Assembly (NCBI RefSeq): GCF_001535545.1
Contig: NZ_CP014141.1
Location: 1,630,001-1,694,000 of the forward strand
DNA from: Thermus parvatiensis
GTDB taxonomy: Bacteria; Deinococcota; Deinococci; Deinococcales; Thermaceae
DNA length: 64,000 nucleotides
Direction of reading: 5' to 3'
In this document: positions 10,031 to 18,057 of the stretch, in pieces
Layout of the letters: each line of letters opens with the position of its first letter
How positions within the stretch are numbered: position 1 is the stretch's first letter
Program-made: the position numbers and the translations under genes
The notes under the pieces: generated by a model
The model's database searches: none
Told to the model about the DNA's origin: nothing
Seen by the model: the letters and a program-made list of their open reading frames with translations, nothing else

Positions 10031-12337
10031 TTAGCGCCCGGGCTCCAAAAGAAGCGCCCTCCCCTCCCCCGCGAAGCGCATGGGGAGGTACTCGCCGCGC
10101 CGCCAAAAGGAGAGGAGGTCGGCGTAGTGGCGGGAGAGGAAGTGGCCCGACTGGCCCATAGGGTGGACGAAGAGGGAGCCCTCCATGTCCGAAAGGTCCA
10201 CGATCTGGCGGTAGCTCGGCCCGTGGCCCATGGCGAGGGTCTCGGGGTCAAAAGGCCCCACGTTCACCGTGTACCGGTCCCCGCCGAAGGCCACCTCCCG
10301 GTCGGAGAGGCGTTTTAGGGGGGTGTGGGTGAGGACGGCGTGGACAAAGCGCGCCCGGTGCACCTCCCCCCAGGCCCTGGCCCCTAGGGCCTCCTTCCGG
10401 TCCAGGGCCCGTTCCAAGGCGAGGGCGGCATAGTCCAGGCAGGACTCCCGGTACTCGGTCTCCGGCTGGTCGCAGTTCTTGTCCCCCTCCTTCAGGGCCT
10501 TAAGGAGGTAGCGGGGCTCGTCCCAGTAGGCCTCCCCCACCTCCTCCTGGGGAAGCCGGGTGAGCTCGGTGTACCAGAGGGCGAAGACCAAGGCCTCCTC
10601 GAAGGCCTTGTCCATGGTGCCGTCCCAGGAAAGAAGGCGCTCCTTCCAGGCCTGGCCCCTTTCGGAAAGGGGGATGAGGAGCTCCAAAACCGGGCGGAAG
10701 TCCCGGTAGAGGAGGCTCTTCTGGTCCTGCTGGATGGCCTTCATGTCATCCAGGGAAAGCTTCTCCTTGGCGAGGAGGAGCTCCTCTATGCGCTCCGCCC
10801 GGTAGGGCTCGGCCCAGTCGTAGGTGAGGGCGTAGGGAAAGCCCTTAGGGGTCACCTTGTGGTTGGCGGTGACGAGGTAGCCCCTGGCGGGGTTGAAGGC
10901 CTGGGGCCACTCCTCGGGCCTCCGGTAGCCCAGCCAGTCCCACTCCCCGTTTCCCGGCACCGGCACCATCCCCGTGTGCCCCTCCTTGCGGACGGGAAAC
11001 TTCCCCGGGGCGATGTAGCCGATGTTGCCCTCCACGTCGGCGTAGACGAAGTTCTGGCTCGGGGCGGAGTAGGGCAAAAGGGCCTTTTTAAACTCCTCCC
11101 AGTTCCCCGCCAGGTTCACCCCCAGGAAGGCCATGAGGATGTGGTCCTCTTCGTCCAGGCTCACCCAGCGGAGGGCCATGGGGGTCTTGGGGGGGTCCTC
11201 TAGGGCGTCGGTGATGACGGGCCCGTAGACCGTCTCCCGCACTTTCAGCACCTCTTCCCTTCCCCCCTTGACCCGGATCACCTCCTCCCGCACCCCGTAG
11301 GGGACGACCCGGCCCTTGTAGCGGTAGCCCCTTCCTTCCACCTCCTCCAGGAGGTAGAGGTCCTCCACGTCCGCCCCCACGTTCGTCACCCCCCAGGCGA
11401 TGCGGTCGTTCCGCCCGATGACGACGCCGGGCAGGCCGGGCAAGGTGGCCCCGATGGCCCTAAGCCCTGGGGCCTCAAGGGCCATGAGGAACCAGAGGCT
11501 CGGGGCCTGGAGGGCGAGGTGGGGGTCGTTGGCGAGGAAGGGCTTGCCCGTTTCGGTGCGGCTTCCCGAGACCACCCAGTTGTTGCTGGCCTCCATGAAG
11601 CGGGGCGGGGCCATCCGGAGGAGGGCGCTTGGGACCTCTTCCCGCTTGAGGGGAAGCTTAAGGTCCTCAGCGGAAAGGATGGTGGGGGCGTCCTCGGGGT
11701 AAGGGGGCATGAGCTCAAGGAGCCGCTTTGGGCTTACCCCCCGGGCGAGGAGGCGGTGGCGTTTTAGCTCCTCCTCCCAGTTCCCCGAGAGGTCGTAACT
11801 CATCATCTTGGCCCAGACCAGGACGTCGGGGCCCGTCCAGGGCTCGGGGCGGAAGCCGAGGAGCCTGAACTCGGGCGGCAGGGGGGCTCCAGAGGCCAAG
11901 AAGGCGTTTACCCCGGCAGCGTAGGCGTCCACCGCCTCCTTCTCCTCGGGGTAGAGCCTCCCGTAGGCCGCCTGGGCCGCCCGGTAGAAGCCCCAGGTGC
12001 GGAGGAACCGGTCCTGGGGAAGCGTGGCCTCCCCCAGGATCTCGCTCAAGCGCCCCTGGCCCACCCGGCGCTGGAACTCCATCTGCCAAAGCCGCTCCTG
12101 GGCGTGGACGAAGCCCTGGGCGAAGAAGAGGTCCTTAAGCGTCGCCGCCCGGATGCGCACCACCCCCTTGCCGTCCCGGACCACCTCCACCGGGGCGGAA
12201 AGCCCCTCCAGGGCGATGCGGCCTTCCCCTTGGGGCAGGGAGGCCCTGAGGTAGAGGTACCCCGAGAAGCCGAGGAGAAGGGCAAGGAAAAGGAAAAGGC
12301 CCAAAAGCCAGGCCAGCCCCCGCAAGAAGCGCTTCAT
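10031..12337 (-). CDS. Penicillin acylase family protein (N-terminal nucleophile hydrolase)
   Basis: A 768-residue precursor of the penicillin/cephalosporin acylase family. It starts at the ATG complement of 12335-12337 with a lysine/arginine start and hydrophobic segment (LAWLLGLFLFLALLLGFSGYLYL) acting as signal peptide or anchor, so it acts outside the membrane. The alpha part has the family motif FAQGFVHAQERLWQMEFQRR. The beta chain would start at the nucleophile Ser in MEASNNWVVSGSRTETGKP after autocleavage, and FLANDPHL and VIGRNDRIAWGVTN are further family motifs. The natural substrate may be acyl-homoserine lactones, N-acyl amino acids or other amides. It is divergent from the AbrB-like gene. 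Confidence 0.92.
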   Translation of the reverse strand: MKRFLRGLAWLLGLFLFLALLLGFSGYLYLRASLPQGEGRIALEGLSAPVEVVRDGKGVVRIRAATLKDLFFAQGFVHAQERLWQMEFQRRVGQGRLSEILGEATLPQDRFLRTWGFYRAAQAAYGRLYPEEKEAVDAYAAGVNAFLASGAPLPPEFRLLGFRPEPWTGPDVLVWAKMMSYDLSGNWEEELKRHRLLARGVSPKRLLELMPPYPEDAPTILSAEDLKLPLKREEVPSALLRMAPPRFMEASNNWVVSGSRTETGKPFLANDPHLALQAPSLWFLMALEAPGLRAIGATLPGLPGVVIGRNDRIAWGVTNVGADVEDLYLLEEVEGRGYRYKGRVVPYGVREEVIRVKGGREEVLKVRETVYGPVITDALEDPPKTPMALRWVSLDEEDHILMAFLGVNLAGNWEEFKKALLPYSAPSQNFVYADVEGNIGYIAPGKFPVRKEGHTGMVPVPGNGEWDWLGYRRPEEWPQAFNPARGYLVTANHKVTPKGFPYALTYDWAEPYRAERIEELLLAKEKLSLDDMKAIQQDQKSLLYRDFRPVLELLIPLSERGQAWKERLLSWDGTMDKAFEEALVFALWYTELTRLPQEEVGEAYWDEPRYLLKALKEGDKNCDQPETEYRESCLDYAALALERALDRKEALGARAWGEVHRARFVHAVLTHTPLKRLSDREVAFGGDRYTVNVGPFDPETLAMGHGPSYRQIVDLSDMEGSLFVHPMGQSGHFLSRHYADLLSFWRRGEYLPMRFAGEGRALLLEPGR

Positions 12338-12365
12338 GGTTGGGAAGAAGCATACCATACCTCCC

Positions 12366-12838
12366 ATGGACCTCCTGCGCGCTTCCTTAAGCGGGGTTTT
12401 CCTCGGACTCCTCTTCCACCGCCTGGGCCTTCCGGGCGGGGCCGTGGTGGGGGCCATGCTGGGCACGGGCCTCGCCCAGCTCCTCACCTCCCCCGCCCCC
12501 ACCCCAAGGGGCCTGGACCTCGCCGTGCAGCTCGCCGCTGGGGTTTTGGTGGGGCTTTCCTTCCGGAAGGAGCTCCTCTCCCCCAAGCTCCTCCCCTACG
12601 CCCTCCTCGCCGCCCTCGCCTTCCTCGCCCTCGCCCTCCTCCTCGCCTTCCTCCTCGCCAGGCCCCTGGACCAGCCCCCCAAAGCCCTCCTCTTCGCCCT
12701 GGCCCCCGGGGGATCACGGGCATGGGGCCCCTGAGCCAGGCCGAGGGGGGAAGCCCCGCCCTGGTGGGGGTCTTCCACACGGTGCGCGTCCTCGCCCTCT
12801 TCCTCCTCGTCCCCCTCCTCGCCCGGCTTCTCAGGTAG
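12366..12838 (+). CDS. AbrB-family membrane protein (one-base frameshift)
   Basis: About 157 residues once repaired, one AbrB duplication-type domain: SLSGVFLGLLFHRLGLPGGAVVGAMLGTGLAQLL, then VQLAAGVLVGLSF and several membrane helices. The frame stops near 12734 just after FALAPGG. Adding one G to the G run at about 12708-12713 gives the expected APGGITGM motif and a further helix ending LARLLR. The family (once called putative ammonia monooxygenase) is an uncharacterised inner-membrane protein, possibly a transporter. The start is the ATG at 12366; upstream in-frame codons have no better start. Confidence 0.75.
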
Positions 12839-12841
12839 AGT
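12836..12841 (+). promoter_or_regulatory. -10 element TAGAGT for the CDGSH gene
   Basis: TAGAGT overlaps the stop of the upstream gene and ends 6 nt before the ATG at 12848, the leaderless spacing seen repeatedly in this window. Confidence 0.4.
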
Positions 12842-12847
12842 GAAGGC

Positions 12848-13057
12848 ATGCGGCTGGAGTTCCTGGAAAACGGCCCCATCCGGGTGGAGGGCAAGCGCTT
12901 CGTGGTGCGCGTGGGGGAGAAGGAGGAGGTTTTGGAGCGGCCCCGGGTCTTCCTCTGCCGCTGCGGGGGCTCGGGGAACAAGCCCTTCTGCGACGGCGCC
13001 CACAAGCGGATCGGCTTCCAGGCCCCGGGCGGGGTCTTGGAGGTGGAAAGCGACTGA
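12848..13057 (+). CDS. CDGSH iron-sulfur domain protein
   Basis: A 69-residue protein with one CDGSH cluster-binding motif: C-R-C-G-G-S-G-N-K-P-F-C-D-G-A-H, giving the three Cys and one His ligands of a redox-active [2Fe-2S] cluster as in mitoNEET. The N-terminal half is a short beta-rich segment (LEFLENGPIRVEGKRFVV). It has no membrane anchor, so it is cytosolic. Role: probably electron or Fe-S cluster transfer; the partner is unknown. It has its own promoter-like element and is followed by the aldo/keto reductase gene after 43 nt. Confidence 0.92.
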   Translation: MRLEFLENGPIRVEGKRFVVRVGEKEEVLERPRVFLCRCGGSGNKPFCDGAHKRIGFQAPGGVLEVESD

Positions 13058-13100
13058 CCCGCTGGTCAATCCCGGCCACAAGGGGTAGACTGCGGGGGCT

Positions 13101-14060
13101 ATGGGCGAGATGCGCTACCGCAAGCTCGGCAAGTGGGGCCTGAAGGTCTCGGAGATCTCCCTGGGGGCCTGGGTCACCTTCGGGGACGTGGTGAAGGACA
13201 AGGAGACCGTCCGGGAGATCGTTAGAATCGCCTACGAAGGGGGCGTGAACTTCTTTGACAACGCCGACGTCTACGCCAAAGGCCTCGCCGAGGAGATCAT
13301 GGGGGAGATCCTCCAGGAGTTCCCCCGGCACACCCTGGTCCTCTCCACCAAGGCCTACTGGCCCATGTCCGAGGACCCGAACGACCGGGGCCTAAGCCGC
13401 AAGCACCTTTTGGAGAGCATCACGAAAAGCCTCAAGCGGCTCAAGACCGACTACGTGGACATCTTCTTCGCCCACCGTTTTGACCCCGAGGTCCCCATGG
13501 AGGAGATCGTCTACGCCATGCACACCATCGTGGAGAAGGGGTACGCCCTCTACTGGGGCACCTCGGAGTGGCCTGCCGCAAGGATCGCCGAGGCCGTGAC
13601 CTTCGCCAAGGAAAACGGCCTCCACCCGCCCGTGGTGGAGCAGCCCCAGTACTCCATGCTCTACCGGGAGCGGGTGGAAAACGAGATCCTCCCCGAGGCG
13701 GAGCGCTTCGGGATGGGCCTTGTGGTCTGGAGCCCCCTGGCCCAGGGGATGCTCACCGGCAAGTACGACGAGGGCATCCCGGAGGGAAGCCGCTTCGCCC
13801 GCTACGACCAGTTCAGGGAGCGCTACCTCACCGAGGAGAACCGGAGGAAGGTGCTCAAGCTCAAGGCGGTGGCGGACGAGCTCGGCCTCACCCGCACCCA
13901 GCTCGCCCTGGCCTGGGTGCTGAGGCTTCCCGGGATCAGTAGCGCCATCACCGGGGCCACCCGCCCCGAGCAGATCCGGGAGAGCCTGGGGGCCGCCGGG
14001 GTGGACCTGCCCCAGGAGGCCCTGGAGAAGATTGAGGCCATCCTGAAGGGCGAGGCCTAG
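13101..14060 (+). CDS. Aldo/keto reductase, potassium-channel beta-subunit-like
   Basis: A 319-residue TIM-barrel oxidoreductase using NADPH. The catalytic tetrad is recognisable: Asp and Tyr in FFDNADVYAKG, Lys in LVLSTKAYWPM, His in DIFFAHRFD. The Kv-beta-like features YALYWGTSEW, VVWSPLAQGMLTGKY and the C-terminal SSAITGATRPEQI are present. The substrate is not predictable. The start ATG at 13101 follows a TAGACT at 13085-13090. Directly after its stop begins a 5'-truncated MFS gene, so the 3' border of this gene is a recombination or deletion junction. Confidence 0.93.
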   Translation: MGEMRYRKLGKWGLKVSEISLGAWVTFGDVVKDKETVREIVRIAYEGGVNFFDNADVYAKGLAEEIMGEILQEFPRHTLVLSTKAYWPMSEDPNDRGLSRKHLLESITKSLKRLKTDYVDIFFAHRFDPEVPMEEIVYAMHTIVEKGYALYWGTSEWPAARIAEAVTFAKENGLHPPVVEQPQYSMLYRERVENEILPEAERFGMGLVVWSPLAQGMLTGKYDEGIPEGSRFARYDQFRERYLTEENRRKVLKLKAVADELGLTRTQLALAWVLRLPGISSAITGATRPEQIRESLGAAGVDLPQEALEKIEAILKGEA

Positions 14061-14645
14061 GGCACGGGGGCCAGGCCACCACCCTCTCCCTCCTCAGCCT
14101 CTTCCACTTCCTCCCCCTCCTCCTCTCCCCCCTGGCGGGGGCCTTGGTGGACCGCTACCCCAGAAAGTGGGCCATGCTGGCGGCCGACCTCGGCGGGGGG
14201 GTGGCCACCGGCTTCCTCCTTTTGCTCTACCTCCTGGGGCGCCTCGAGGTCTTCCACCTCTACCTGGTCTCCGCCCTCACGGGGGCCCTCTCCAGCCTCC
14301 ACTGGCCCGCCCTCTCCGCCGCCCTCTCCGCCATGCTGGAGAAGAAGGGCTACGCCCGGGCGAGCGGCATGATGAGCCTGGCGGAGTCCCTGGCCGGGGT
14401 GGGGGCCCCCGTCCTGGCGGCTGCCCTTCTCAAGCCCTTGGGCCTCGGGGGCGTCTTCGCCCTGGACCTCCTGGGGGCGGGCGCCGCGGTCCTCACCCTC
14501 CTCCTGGTGCCCATCCCGGGCCTTCCGCCCCGGACCGGCCCCAGGACCTCCCTCAGGGAAGAAGCCCTCTACGGTTTCCGCTTCATCCTGGAAAGGCCGC
14601 TCCTTCTCGGCCTTCAGCTCATGTTTTTCGGCATCAACTTTCTCA

Positions 14646-15603
14646 GAGACTGTCGTAAAAGTCCGCTATACTTGAAGGGTGGCTTCTACACGGAGATCTT
14701 ACCCCAGCGACCTGTCGGACGCGGAGTGGGCCATCCTGGAGCCGTTGATCCCCGCCCCCAAGCCCGGTGGCCGACCCGCAAAGGTGCCGCTGCTTCCCCG
14801 TTAGGGGAACACCTTGAGGAGGGAGATCGTCAGCGCCATACTTTACGTCCTGGAAAACGGCATCAAGTGGCGGGCCATGCCTCACGACTTGCCCCACTGG
14901 TCCACGGTCTACCACTACTTCCGCAAGTGGCAGAAGGAAGGGGTTTGGGAGAAGGTAGCTCAGGTTCTGGCCCGTCGTGACCGGGAGCGGGGAGGACGGT
15001 ATGCCTCCCGAGTGCCCTGGTTATGGACAGCCAGTCGGTGGTCACGGGCATAGCCCGTATCTTGCAGACGAGTGAAAAGGGGGGCCCCGGGGACACGACG
15101 GGGCGAAGAAGGTCAAAGGGAGGAAGCGGCAGATCCTGACGGACACGGGGGGCCGTCTTTTGAAGGCCTTTGTCCACCCGGCCAATGAGCACGACAAGTG
15201 GGGTGGGCAGGCGTTGCTTTTGGGGATGGACCTCTCCTTGTGGCCCCGGGTACGCAAGCTCTTTGTGGACTGGGGCTACCGGGGTTTGCGGGAGGTGGCT
15301 AGGGGGCTGGGACTGGAGCTGGAGGTGGTGGCCCGTCCTTACGCGGGGGTGCGGGGGGTCTGGGTGCGGGAGGGGGAAGAGGTGCCGGAGATCCCGCGGG
15401 AGGGTGGGTTCAAGCCCCTGCCCAAGCGGTGGGTGGTGGAGCGGACCTTTGCCTGGATGGGGCGAAACCGACGGCTGGGGAAAGATTACGAGTACCACCC
15501 TGAGGTAACGGAAGCCTGGATGTATTTAGGCATGATACGCTTGCTGGTGAAGCGGCTGGCCAGGGCCGCATAAGCTGGAGGAGGGGACTTTTACAACAGT
15601 TTC
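14646..15603 (+). mobile_element. IS5-family insertion sequence, 958 bp
   Basis: Imperfect terminal inverted repeats: left end GAGACTGTCGTAAAAGTCC at 14646, right end the complement of GAAACTGTTGTAAAAGTCC ending at 15603. The element is flanked by a TCA target duplication (14643-14645 and 15604-15606), fitting the TNA targets of one IS5 subgroup. It carries one transposase frame. Its last 370 bp recur almost unchanged at 27511-27880. Confidence 0.88.
14679..15573 (+). pseudogene. IS5-family transposase, broken
   Basis: A GTG at 14679 begins STRRSYPSDLSDAEWAILEPLIP, the usual IS5 N-terminus. The frame meets an in-frame TAG at 14802-14804, inside a 24-nt segment with a TTCCCC/GGGGAA palindrome that ordinary family members lack. 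It resumes with REIVSAILYVLENGIKWR. Two one-base losses follow, near 15008 (C run) and near 15083-15091 (G/C run). The DDE residues are recognisable: Asp in VMDSQSV, Asp in NEHDKWGG, Glu in [15 protein letters not shown]. The two run losses are probably sequence errors, but the TAG would still stop translation. Confidence 0.8.
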
Positions 15604-16262
15604 TCAGCACCCTGGCCGTCACCGTCCTGCCCGCCATGGTGCTGGCCAAGACGGGGATGTCGGAGGCGGCCCTGGCCCTGGTACGCTCCGTCGCAGGGCT
15701 CGGCGGGGTGGTGGGGCGGCTTCTCCTTTCGGTGTGGGGCGGCCCCAAGAAGCGAGTCCACGGAGTCTTCCTGGGCATGGCCTTCTCCAGCCTGGCCTTG
15801 GCCTTGATGGGGGTGGCCGAAGGCCCAGGGGCCTGGGCAACCCTGGCCTTCCTAGAAAGCCTCTTTATCCCGATCATCAACGGGTCCAACCAGGCCATCT
15901 GGCAGGCCAAGGTGCCGCCTTCCGTCCAGGGGAAGGTCTTCGCCGCGAGGCGCATGATCGCCTGGTATCAACCCCTTGGGGATGGCCTTGGCTGGCCCCC
16001 TGGCGGACGGGGTCTTCGCTCCCCAGTACGGGCAAGGGGAGGGCATCGCCCTCATGCTCCTCCTCTTCGGGAGCCTGGGGGTGCTTTGGGGGCTTTCCGG
16101 CTACCTCCTCCCTAAGGTGCGGGAAGCGGAACGCCTCCTCCCCGACGCCAAGGAAAACCAGGCAGCCGCGCCGTGATCGGGCACAGACGCAAGGCCAAGG
16201 GACATCCTTCCAATGTGGCTTCCTTCTCTCCCAAGGAAGGAGGGGGTCTGTAGGCTTCCCCT

Positions 16263-17740
16263 ATGGGCGAGCCTCTCCTCGCCCCCGTCCTCCGCCTCCT
16301 GGAGGAGGGGCGGGAACGGGAAGCCCTGGCCCTCCTCCAAACCCCCCAAGAAGGCCTCCCGGAGGCCGAGCGCCTGGCCCTCCTGGGCTTTCTTGAGGGG
16401 CGGAAGGGGGACCTTCGGGCCTACCGCACCCTGGCCCTGGAGGCCGCCCGAAGGGCCCAGACCCCCTTCACCCTCTACCACCTGGGCCTGGCCCTACCCC
16501 CAAAGGCGGGGGCCCTGGCCCTGGAGGAGGCCCTCCGCCGCTTCCGGGGGGACGCCAAGGGGGAGGCTCGGCTCCACCTGGCCCTGGCCGTGGCCCTGGA
16601 GCGCCTGGGCCGGCCCGAGGCCCTGGCCCACGCCGCCCTCGCCCGCCTCAAGGACCCCTCCCCCTGGACCATCCTCCACCACCTGCGCCTGGAGCTCTTC
16701 TTCGGCACCACCCCCCTCCCTTCGGTCCTGGAGGAGGCGGAGCCCTTTTTGCCCCACCCCTTCCCCGGGGTGCGCCTCCTCGCGGGGCACACCCTGGCCC
16801 TGGCCCACCTCCTCCGGGGAAACCGGGGGAGGGCGGGGAACCTCCTCCGGGGCCTCCTCCCCCTCCTGGCGCCGCCAAGCCTCGCGAGCTTCCTCGTCCT
16901 TGGCGCCCTGGCCCTGGACCCCCCGGAGGTCCGGCTTCTCCTAGAGGGGGCCCAGGTCTTCCTCCCCCGGGAGGGCTGGCCCTGGGGGTTTTACCTCCTC
17001 GCCCGGGGGCTTGGGGAGGGGGATGAGGCCTGCCTTCTCGCCGCCCACGGCCTTTTGCGGGAAGATGGGGCCCTCTACGCCCTCCTGGCCGAGGCCCGCC
17101 TGAAGGCGCTCGGGATGGAGGTGGAGGCCTCCCTGGCCCCGGAGCTTGCCCCCGCTCTCCGCCCGGAGGCCCGGGTCCTCCTTTTGGGAGAGGCCGGAAC
17201 CCCTCTCCTTCGCCTCCTTGGGGAAGGCCCCCTTCCCTCCCTGGGCCCCAGGGGCACCGAGGCCTTGGCCCTCCTCCTCGCCCACAAGGAGGGCCTCTCC
17301 GGAGAGGCCCTGGCGGAGGCGCTTTACGGGGAGCCCAACCTAGGGGCTCTGAAGGCCCTCCTCCACCGCCTGCGGGGAAAAGGCCTCCGGGTCTCCTGCG
17401 CTCCTTACCGCCTGGCAACCCCTCCCCCTCGGACCTTTCGGCCTTCCTAAAGGCCCTCTCCCAGGGGGATCTGGAAGGGGCCCTAGCCCTCTACCGGGGC
17501 CCCCTCCTCCCCTGGAGCCAGGCCCCAGGGGTGGAGGAACTCCGCCTGGAGCTGGAGGAGGCCCTGAGGCAAGCGGTGCTCGCCAGCGGGAGGCTAGACC
17601 TCCTCCTCACCCTGGCGGAGCGCCTGGGGGAGGACCTGGAGCTTTGGGAGGCCCTCCTGGAGAGGCTTCCCCCCGAAGACCCCCGCCTTCCCATCGCCCA
17701 GGCCCGGGTGGCGAGGCTCCGCCGGGAGTACGGGGTGTGA
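16263..17740 (+). CDS. SARP-like regulator: helical repeats, winged helix and BTAD domain (one-base frameshift)
   Basis: 492 residues once repaired. Residues 1-310 are a helical, TPR-like array (for example REREALALLQTPQEGLPEAERLALLGFL). At about 325-395, GTEALALLLAHKEGLSGEALAEALYG and LKALLHRLRGKGLRVSCAPYRL match the winged helix of OmpR/SARP regulators. The rest, DLSAFLKALSQGDLEGALALYRGPLLPW, matches the bacterial transcriptional activator domain. The frame breaks at about 17420; adding one C to the C run restores PSPSDLSAFL. The order is unusual, since SARPs normally carry the winged helix first. The 3' end of this gene is duplicated at 25.3 kb. It is the likely regulator of the operator cassettes downstream. 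Confidence 0.78.
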
Positions 17741-17839
17741 GGCCGGGGGAAAGCAGTTGGGGTCCCAGCAGGCCAGATGGGGCTCGGAAGGCCGGAAGAG
17801 GAGCCAGGCCAGGAGGAGGAGAAGAACCTTGCCCCTCAT
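17594..17839 (-). CDS. Putative small secreted peptide, copy A (CWDPNC motif)
   Basis: A minus-strand ORF starting at the ATG complement of 17837-17839. It opens with MRGKVLLLLLAWLLF, a classic signal-peptide core, then LACWDPNCFPPA. A paralogue at 25453 differs by many synonymous changes and by a 9-nt (three-codon) length change inside the hydrophobic part, while the CWDPNC motif is kept. That pattern suggests coding constraint. The doubtful part is the C-terminus: after about 33 codons the frame runs antisense to the regulator gene, so the true end is unclear. No family is known to me. Mature product if cleaved at LA|C: a two-Cys peptide. Confidence 0.4.
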   Translation of the reverse strand: MRGKVLLLLLAWLLFRPSEPHLACWDPNCFPPASHPVLPAEPRHPGLGDGKAGVFGGKPLQEGLPKLQVLPQALRQGEEEV

Positions 17840-17989
17840 GCCCCCAGGGTGCCACGAGGAGGGTTACGTGGGGGGCCAGAGGTTACGCGAGGTTACGCGG
17901 GAGGCCAGCTGTGGAACCCTTTCCACGTAACCCCGCGTAACCTCCCCCCTGCTACCTTGGGGGTAACCCGGAAGGGGGTGGAAGAAATG
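17666..17989 (+). repeat. Direct repeat unit A, partner of 25267-25603
   Basis: About 320 bp that recurs at 25267-25603 with scattered changes and small indels. It spans the last codons of the regulator gene (ending ARVARLRREYGV stop), the antisense peptide ORF, the heptamer/palindrome cassette and the ribosome-binding leader up to the next ATG. Unit A leads into the radical SAM gene; unit B leads into propeller gene 2. Confidence 0.85.
17862..17942 (+). promoter_or_regulatory. Operator cassette E1: GGTTACG heptamers around a palindrome
   Basis: GGTTACG occurs at 17862, 17881 and 17891. Its inverse CGTAACC occurs at 17926 and 17936. The adjacent sites in each pair are 10 bp apart, one helical turn. 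Between them lies GTGGAA-CCCT-TTCCAC (17911-17926). A -10-like TACCTT is at 17953-17958, 10 nt past the last heptamer, and the ATG of the radical SAM gene is at 17987. This arrangement resembles SARP activator sites overlapping the -35 position. Confidence 0.65.
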
Positions 17990-18057
17990 CACGAGAGGGG
18001 TTTACAACTTCCAAAGGTCGTAGGCCAGCAGCATGATTTCCTGATGGTTGCCATTGA

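Larger units (their letters stand above)
14061..16176 (+). pseudogene. MFS transporter remnant: 5'-truncated and split by an IS5-family element
   Basis: The left part (from about 14069) begins in mid-protein at GQATTLSLL and contains the MFS loop LAGALVDRYPRK, then helices up to FFGINFL. The right part from 15607 resumes at STLAVTVLPAMVLAKTG. Removing the IS element and one copy of its target repeat joins the two exactly in frame. The first 30-40 codons of the family are missing; the sequence starts right behind the aldo/keto reductase stop. A second lesion lies at about 15964, where TGGTATC needs two more bases (or one fewer) to regain the frame ending PKVREAERLL. This gene is dead. Confidence 0.85.

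Noticed and set aside
17862..17942. CRISPR array suspected from GGTTACG repeats
   Set aside because: The units are 7 bp with 10- and 19-bp spacing and include inverted copies around a palindrome; there are no spacers of 30-40 bp. They fit an operator far better.
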